Positions 57,222 to 64,000 of a stretch of 64,000 bases of DNA are shown in pieces; position 1 is the first letter of the stretch, and each line of letters opens with the position of its first letter. Source of the stretch: Adineta vaga (Eukaryota; Rotifera); NCBI GenBank assembly GCA_021613535.1, contig CP075495.1, forward strand, positions 15,190,001-15,254,000. Reading direction: 5' to 3'. The notes beneath the pieces are model-generated. The model was not told where the DNA came from. It ran no database searches and was given only the letters and a program-made list of their open reading frames with translations. Position numbers and translations under genes: made by a program.

Positions 57222-58729
57222 ATTAAGATTTATCTAAACGAAAACAATAAATATTCGTCCGCTGGAACAATTACTAGTAATAAGACAACGAAATGAAAAT
57301 GTATTACGAATAAATAAAACGACTGTGAATACATCATAGACTTTTCCTCTCCCACTCGATCTCTTGTTCATCCAGTCAATTCAAACACTGGGCGCTACGA
57401 AAGAAATATATAATATGTATATACTACGTCTAGAGGATGCTACACGAACAATCGATTTCAAGTACGCTTAACCTCTTGAATACCGATGTCTTCAAATTGA
57501 AGACGAGATAGAGGCACGAGATATTTTCTTGCGTTCTGTCAAATCGTTCACCAGTTAAATTCGCTAGAGAGAGTGATTCGCCATCTTTTTTCGCGTATCT
57601 AACAGAACGAAAAAATTTTGTCGGTATTCAGGAGGTTAAAAAAGATGTTCTATGTTCAATATTTATTTAGATCGATGTCTGTTTTCTGCTCTATGGAAAG
57701 GATCGACAATGTTTTTTCCTAATATAATATTTTCGAAAAACTGAAGCATCCAAACTGTTTCTTTAAAATATTCATATCGAAAGAATGCAAAAAAAGCTCG
57801 AATTTGATTTAAAGGCAATAATTCCACGCTGTATGTTCAAAGATTTCACATGGATAGATACTACGGCTCACTATGCTAACGGTTATTTATTAGTTGTTCA
57901 TATAAATAGTTATCTGATTGATTGGTCAAGTAGTTCAATCCCTTTCGTAGGTATCACACAAACTTTGCTAATGATATTTTTAATCGGATATTTTTGGCAT
58001 CTTCCCTATAATTATCTTCTGACGACATGAAAAAATGGGAATCAATATTTGTAATGCGACCCTTAAAACAGCTAATCATCAAGGAGATCTGACAAATAGA
58101 ATGGGTTTTACCATACATCTCGAGTAAATTTGTTTATAGCGTCTGACTCAACATATGGATAGCTGGTGAAGATGGTCTTTTACTACACACTTTTCCAATG
58201 CAGGAGATATGAATATGATAATGATTTATAACAGGAGTCGATGAAGACATTGACATAGTCTGTTGTGTGAAACTTCTGTAATAAATAGATATTCGATATT
58301 CTAGCATAAAAATGATATCTATATTTATACTTATCTTTTAATGACCTGTCTATTGACGATTTCATACCTGTAATTGCCTAATGTTCACATGTAAATAAAT
58401 AAAAAGCGGTAGAGATAAATATTATTGTTTTCGTCGGATATGTTCATGGAAAAAAATAATGGCTTCGCTTTACGGATATTCGCATACAGTCATATACGAA
58501 GACAAGATTATCTATTTCACAGATCAGTTCAATCTTCAAATATTGAAGTATAATCTTGATTCGAATTCAAAGAAAATCAATCAAACAATATTATATATAT
58601 TATATACACAAATTGAATGCAAACGACACAAGTTCAATAAAATATTTAAGTTAGAAAGATTTCCACCGATATTTATTACTAAATAATTAGTATATCATTA
58701 ATTATTAAAAAGAAAATAAACTTTGAAAA
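57222..58729. other. Spacer between B2 and A2
   Basis: Repeat-unit spacer, homologous to 61388-62718. It includes about 80 codons open on the plus strand (57785-58030) whose upstream start is not kept in the other copy. The last about 400 bases (from about 58,330) look identical to the matching part of the next unit. Confidence 0.5.
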
Positions 58730-60201
58730 TTAGTTCAAATCTTGTTGTCGTCGTTGATAAACAATCAAATAGGTTGGCAGAGCTAAACAAGCATCGTCGT
58801 TCGATAAAAGCAGAAAATTATTATCGTCATCTTTTGCTAATTCCACAGCAAATAAATAATGTTTTCCATCAGTTGATCGACGTGTTCCATATAAATGACT
58901 ATTCAAAGCATCACGTGTCAAACAAATCGATCCAATCGAATCATTTTCAAATTGTTCACCTAAAAAGAACAAATTAAGAAAAAAACATGGAGTGATCGAA
59001 ATCAACAAACCATAATGTGATGCATTTGTCGAATGTAAACCATAATGAATAATTGATTGAACCGATGCAAATGAACAACCATGAAAATATAATTGTGTTT
59101 CATCTCGTTTTCGACTCATAAAATGTTGATATAATGGATAATTTTCGATTGATTCAATCTATTTAAAAAATGAAATAATCTTATTGAAGTTTTTCTTTCA
59201 AATCTGTTCTTTTTACTCGATTAATTTGCCAAACAGACATTGACATCGTTTCTTGAAAAACTCGAACACATTGTAAAGATTCATATGATGATTTGATTAT
59301 TTCTTTTGTACGAATCATTAGAAATGATGTTGACCATGATGATGGAATTCGACTCTTTGATACTATTCATGTAAAAACATTTGTTTTATCAAAAGACTTT
59401 CATTATTCTTTCTTTACCATCGAATTGTTTTTTCACAAGAAAAGCATTTCGTCTTGTTTTTGTTGGTCGAACTTGTAATTTAATTAAATCAATATCAAAT
59501 ACTAATTGTTGATTATCTTCAATTCTTATCTAAATGAAAATATATTTTTGCAAAACTGAAATCAACAAAAGAAATACGAAACAAACATTTGTTTCTCCCA
59601 CAGCAAAAGCTTCATCGATTTTCAATGATATATAAGTATTAAATTGAATTTCTCCAGATTTTTCTCCATTCTCTGTAAACACATAACTATATTGATGAAT
59701 ATATTTTTCTTGAAGTAGATTAGAAAAACATTGTAAACACGATTCATGATCACCACGTAGTATTAATTCATTACAAGAATAATCAATGTGTGGAATTACA
59801 TTGTATGATAAACAAATATCAATTAATAAATCCACCTAAAAAATCAAAAGAGAAAAAGATCCATTAGTGAAAGAACTAAAATCCAAACCTGTGAAATTAT
59901 TTTTGATTCGACTAACGTGAGATCAAATGTTTGTTCATGTATTAATTTTTCTAATGATTTGATTAAAAGTTGATGATGTTGATCGATGTTTTTTAAATCG
60001 GATAAAGTTATTATTCGTTTACCTAAATAAAAGATTATATTCGAGAATGTATTCTTCATTCGTATATTTACTTTGTATATCGCGTTTGATTGTTCGCTGT
60101 TTTATTCCTACGGACTTGATTGGTTTTCTTTCATTTGATATTTTTGGTGTTGAAGTAATTTGTTCACGAAGACTACATGTATGTTTTTTATATCGATTCA
60201 T
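58730..60201 (-). CDS. A2: WWE-PARP-like protein, second copy
   Basis: Same seven-exon plan as A1 with all splice sites kept, so about 382 residues. It differs from A1 by scattered changes, such as SCNELILRG for SRSELILRG, NLLQEKY for NLRQEKY, GEIQFNTY for EEIQFNSY and VYQRRQQ for VYERRQQ. The 5' (N-terminal) part and upstream spacer, about 59,942-60,592, look identical to A1. FHGC and the altered triad are the same. Confidence 0.8.
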
Positions 60202-60592
60202 ATACTTTTTGTATCCTCTGCCTCCACTGTTCAGTTTTCTATGTTGTCAGAGTAAGCTTTTGAAAAGCAACAGCAACATAAGTACAGCATGCTTCGATGT
60301 GATGGATGTTTGCAATTATTTTGTTTTAACCGTTTTACAGATTATCGACAAGATCTGAATCGACAACTCGATGAAATGCAAGTCCATCGTCGTGATCTAT
60401 TTCGATAAACACAAGGATCAAAGAAACCAATGGATGGTTAAAGATTGTATCAATAAAATACGATACACTATGCAAAATAAGCTAGACAACTTCTACGCAA
60501 ACATTTCATTGGTATTTAAGATAAATATAAACATTTATTGAAAAAACCGAAGAAAAAGAGATTCTGTTCAATAAATATTAAGAGGAAAAGAT

Positions 60593-61387
60593 TTATTTCT
60601 CATTACAACTGAAATATTGTTCGATTTCGTCTTGTGCTTGTTTAACTGGACGATTTCGAATTAAATGCGACTTGTTATGATCATACGATTGATATTTCAC
60701 TTTCTAGAATAGAAAATATATTTAAAAAAAGATGCAAGTCATACGATAAACTCTCACTTTACTTTCCATGGTACACGTTGATGAAGATATATCTGAGGAA
60801 TATGAAAGACGAGGAATATTTTTATTACCGAACATATGACTGCTTCCATTCTACAGAAGAAATATATACAAGTTTTAAATTCGCATGATCAAACGTTATT
60901 TGAATTAATTTTTACATCTTTTCGTGATGAACATGAGTAACGATGAGTTTTGTTAGAAAAAATACGTCGATTTCCTGTTAAATGCTACAAATCAGACATG
61001 AAAAATATTTGAAGTCAAACAATAAATTTCGCTTACTTTGCTTTTTTCTTGGTTACTAGATGATGATGTCGATTCAATAGAAGATGATGAATACGTATAT
61101 GGACGAATATCATTAGGAATTCCATGCGATAGTTGTTCAACTTTCTATAAAAATATGAGACAATATGGATTATATGTTTTTCAAATTTATCTTATTTAGC
61201 TTACATTACGATCACTTGAATGATTACGATGGAATACGTTGTCATTATTGTTCTTCAAATTGTTATTGTCACGAACATTATTGTTATTACTAACAGTCGA
61301 ATTTTTATTGCCACGACCATTATTGTTATTACTAACAGTCGAATTTTTTTGTTTCACGCCGAAGCAAGTTGTGATGCAGTTTGGCAT
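60593..61387 (-). CDS. B3: Asn/Ser-rich small protein of the tandem array
   Basis: Starts MPNCITTCFGVKQKNSTVSN at 61387, ends TAA 60593-60595. From about 61,161 down to the stop it looks identical to B2, while the first exon differs: it carries two copies of a Asn-rich unit (NSTVSNNNNGRGNK and NSTVSNNNNVRDNN), an internal repeat expansion. The first residues also differ (PNCITT versus SKWIAN), so exon 1 evolves faster than the rest or has another source. Confidence 0.6.
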
Positions 61388-62718
61388 GTTGAGATTTATC
61401 TAAACGAAAACAATAAATATTCGTCCGCTGGAACAATTACTAGTAAGACAACGAAATGAAAATGTGTTACGAATAAATAAAACGACTGTGAATGCATCAT
61501 AGACTTTTCCTCTCCCACTCGATCTTTTGTTCATCCAGTCAATTCAACCACTGGACGTTACGAAAGAAATATATAATATGTATAAACTACGTCTAGAGGA
61601 CGCTACACGAACAATCAACTTCAAGTACGCTTAAAAAAGATGTTCTACGTTCAATATTTTTTTAAATTGATGTCTGTTTTCTTTTCTATGGAAAGGATCG
61701 ACAATGTTTTTTCCTAATATGATGTTTTCGAAAAACTGAAGCATCCAAACTGTTTCTTTAAAACATTCATATCGAAAGAACGTAAAAATAGCTCGAGTTT
61801 GATTTAAAGGTAATAATTCCAAGCTGTACGTTTAAAGATTTCACATGGACAGATACTACGACTCAATATGCTAACGGTTATTTATTAGTTGTTCATATAA
61901 ATAGTTATCTAATTGATTGGTCAACTTGTTCAATCCCTTTCGTAGATATCAGACAAACTGTGATAATGGCATTTTTAATCGGATATTTTAGGCATCTTCT
62001 TAATGATTATCTTTTGACAACATGGAAATATGGGAATTAATATTTGTGATCCGACCCTTAAAACGGCTAATCATCAAGGAGATCTGACAAATAGAATGGG
62101 TTTTACCATACATCTCGAGTAAATTTGTTTATAGCATCTGACTCAACATATGGATAGCTGGTAAAGATGGTCTTTTACTACATACTTTCCCAATGCAGGA
62201 GATATGATAATGATTTATGACAGGAGTCGATGAAGACGTTGACATAGTCTGTTGTTTGAAGCGTTTGTGATAAATAGATATGTGATACTCTAGCATAAAA
62301 ATGATATCTATATCTATACTTATCTTTTAATGACCTGTCTATTGACGATTTCATACCTGTAATTGCCTAATGTTCACATGTAAATAAATAAAAAGCGGTA
62401 GAGATAAATATTATTGTTTTCGTCGGATATGTTCATGGAAAAAAATAATGGCTTCGCTTTACGGATATTCGCATACAGTCATATACGAAGACAAGATTAT
62501 CTATTTCACAGATCAGTTCAATCTTCAAATATTGAAGTATAATCTTGATTCGAATTCAAAGAAAATCAATCAAACAATATTATATATATTATATACACAA
62601 ATTGAATGCAAACGACACAAGTTCAATAAAATATTTAAGTTAGAAAGATTTCCACCGATATTTATTACTAAATAATTAGTATATCATTAATTATTAAAAA
62701 GAAAATAAACTTTGAAAA
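61388..62718. other. Spacer between B3 and A3
   Basis: Homologue of 57222-58729, about 180 bases shorter owing to a deletion near 61,630. No gene supported. Confidence 0.5.
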
Positions 62719-64000
62719 TTAGTTCAAATCTTGTTGTCGTCGTTGATAAACAATCAAATAGGTTGGCAGAGCTAAACAAGCATCGTCGTTCGATAAAAGC
62801 AGAAAATTATTATCGTCATCTTTTGCTAATTCCACAGCAAATAAATAATGTTTTCCATCAGTTGATCGACGTGTTCCATATAAATGACTATTCAAAGCAT
62901 CACGTGTCAAACAAATCGATCCAATCGAATCATTTTCAAATTGTTCACCTAAAAAGAACAAATTAAGAAAAAACATGGAGTGATCGAAATCAACAAACCA
63001 TAATGTGATGCATTTGTCGAATGTAAACCATAATGAATAATTGATTGAACCGATGCAAATGAACAACCATGAAAATATAATTGTGTTTCATCTCGTTTTC
63101 GACTCATAAAATGTTGATATAATGGATAATTTTCGATTGATTCAATCTATTTAAAAAATGAAATAATCTTATTGAAGTTTTTCTTTCAAATCTGTTCTTT
63201 TTACTCGATTAATTTGCCAAACAGACATTGACATCGTTTCTTGAAAAACTCGAACACATTGTAAAGATTCATATGATGATTTGATTATTTCTTTTGTACG
63301 AATCATTAGAAATGATGTTGACCATGATGATGGAATTCGACTCTTTGATACTATTCATGTAAAAACATTTGTTTTATCAAAAGACTTTCATTATTCTTTC
63401 TTTACCATCGAATTGTTTTTTTACAAGAAAAGCATTTCGTCTTGTTTTTGTTGGTCGAACTTGTAATTTAGTTAAATCAATATCAAATACTAATTGTTGA
63501 TTATCTTCAATTCTTATCTAAATGAAAATACATTTTTGCAAATTGAAATCAACAAAAGAAATACGAAACAAACATTTTTTTCTCCCACAGTAAAAGCTTC
63601 ATCGATTTTCAATGATATATAAGAATTGAATTGAATTTCTTCCGATTTTTCTCCATTCTCTGTAAACACATAACTATATTGATGAATATATTTTTCTTGT
63701 CGTAAATTAGAAAAACATTGTAAACATGATTCATGATCACCACGTAGTATTAATTCACTACGAGAATAATCAATGTGTGGAATTACATTGTATGATAAAC
63801 AAATATCAATTAATAAATCCACCTGATAAATCAAAAGAGAAAAAGATCCATTAGTGAAAGAACTAAAATCCAAACCTGTGAAATTATTTTTGATTCGACT
63901 AACGTGAGATCAAATGTTTGTTCATGCATTAATTTTTCTAATGATTTGATTAAAAGTTGATGATGTTGATCGATGTTTTTCAAATCAGATAAAGTTATTA
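62719..64000 (-). CDS. A3: WWE-PARP-like protein, third copy, 5' end outside the window
   Basis: Exons 7 to 3 and most of exon 2 are present with the same splice sites; the acceptor before VDLLIDIC is TTTATCAG instead of TTTTTTAG but still usable. The 3' part to about 63,420 looks identical to A2, while 63,420-63,820 carries A1-specific bases (for example SRSELILRG and EEIQFNSY). The N-terminal exon lies beyond the window. Confidence 0.75.

Larger units (their letters stand above)
52181..64000 (-). repeat. Tandem array of alternating small 'B' genes and WWE-PARP 'A' genes
   Basis: Map order B1 (52181), A1 (54612), B2 (56472), A2 (58730), B3 (60593), A3 (62719, cut by the window end), all on the minus strand. 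Equivalent points are 4118 bases (A1 to A2) and 3989 bases (A2 to A3) apart. Each B ends about 390 bases before the start of the next A in transcription sense (B2-A1 and B3-A2), and that 390-base spacer looks identical in both. The array continues past the window. B1 is the most diverged member and has no A gene downstream of it. Confidence 0.9.

Noticed and set aside
57785-58030. About 80 codons open on the plus strand in the array spacer, also open in the next unit (about 61,800-62,030)
   Set aside because: The ATG of the first copy is ACG followed by TAA and TAG in the second, and most differences change the amino acid, so it behaves like non-coding DNA that happens to stay open.
1-64000. 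CRISPR array, rRNA or tRNA genes
   Set aside because: No regularly spaced repeats with unique spacers, no rRNA-like conserved blocks, and no tRNA with A/B boxes and cloverleaf was found by eye; a tRNAscan run would be the decisive test.

Overview
The window is a piece of nuclear eukaryotic DNA: AT-rich, gene-dense, with protein genes cut by very short introns (about 45-60 bases, GT-AG, T-rich acceptors), separate regulatory gaps, no operon-like bacterial packing, no rRNA or tRNA that I could see. The mix of metazoan housekeeping genes (EIF2B3, TECR, CERK, a GLUT-type sugar carrier, an ABCG transporter, rhodopsin-like GPCRs), intronless or bacterial/fungal-looking genes (GFA domain, DUF1275, ThiF), a decayed ADP-ribosyltransferase-TPR gene and abundant gene relics fits a bdelloid rotifer (Rotaria/Adineta-like). 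That assignment is inference from gene content and style, not from a database match.

Layout. 0-6 kb: a phytanoyl-CoA dioxygenase-like gene (+), ceramide kinase (-) and an ABCG half transporter (-), i.e. three lipid-related genes. 7-10.6 kb: a short, about 22-exon VPS13/chorein-like lipid-transfer protein (-). 11-14 kb: an intronless GFA-domain enzyme and a secreted-type single-pass membrane protein (+). 14-16.5 kb: GLUT-like transporter (-) with a probable GC-AG intron. 17.8-21.8 kb: an intronless 12-TM MFS gene followed by a graveyard holding a hAT-like transposon end, an orphan 3' gene fragment and a duplicated C-terminal piece of the MFS gene. 22.2-25.9 kb: a broken ART/TPR gene (-). 27.7-34.9 kb: three GPCR genes (+), the outer two being paralogues with a shared intron. 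35.4-40.7 kb: a zf-PARP/WGR protein without catalytic domain, a DUF1275 membrane protein, a ThiF/E1-like enzyme and a Frag1/DRAM-type membrane protein (all -). 41.4-44.5 kb: a small unknown gene and EIF2B3 (-). 46-47.4 kb: a foreign-looking block with an apparent insertion flanked by a 12-base direct repeat, and a CENP-B-type transposase relic. 48-51.3 kb: SLC46-like MFS (+) and TECR (-).

52.2-64 kb is the most striking region: a tandem array, all on the minus strand, alternating a small Asn/Ser/Arg-rich gene (here 'B', N-terminus with a C-F-G-x-[KR]-Q motif) and a WWE-PARP-like gene ('A', 382 residues, seven exons). Order on the map is B1, A1, B2, A2, B3, A3 (A3 cut by the window edge). Repeat length is about 4.0-4.1 kb. 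Long blocks (over 1 kb) look identical between copies while others differ, and A3 is a mosaic of A1 and A2, so the copies have exchanged sequence recently. The PARP domain keeps the first His but seems to have lost the Tyr and Glu of the usual triad, so this may be a lineage-specific, fast-evolving ADP-ribose-related family of unknown function.

Exon boundaries were worked out by eye; where exon sums are given they keep frame. Gaps over 300 bases are listed with what they hold.
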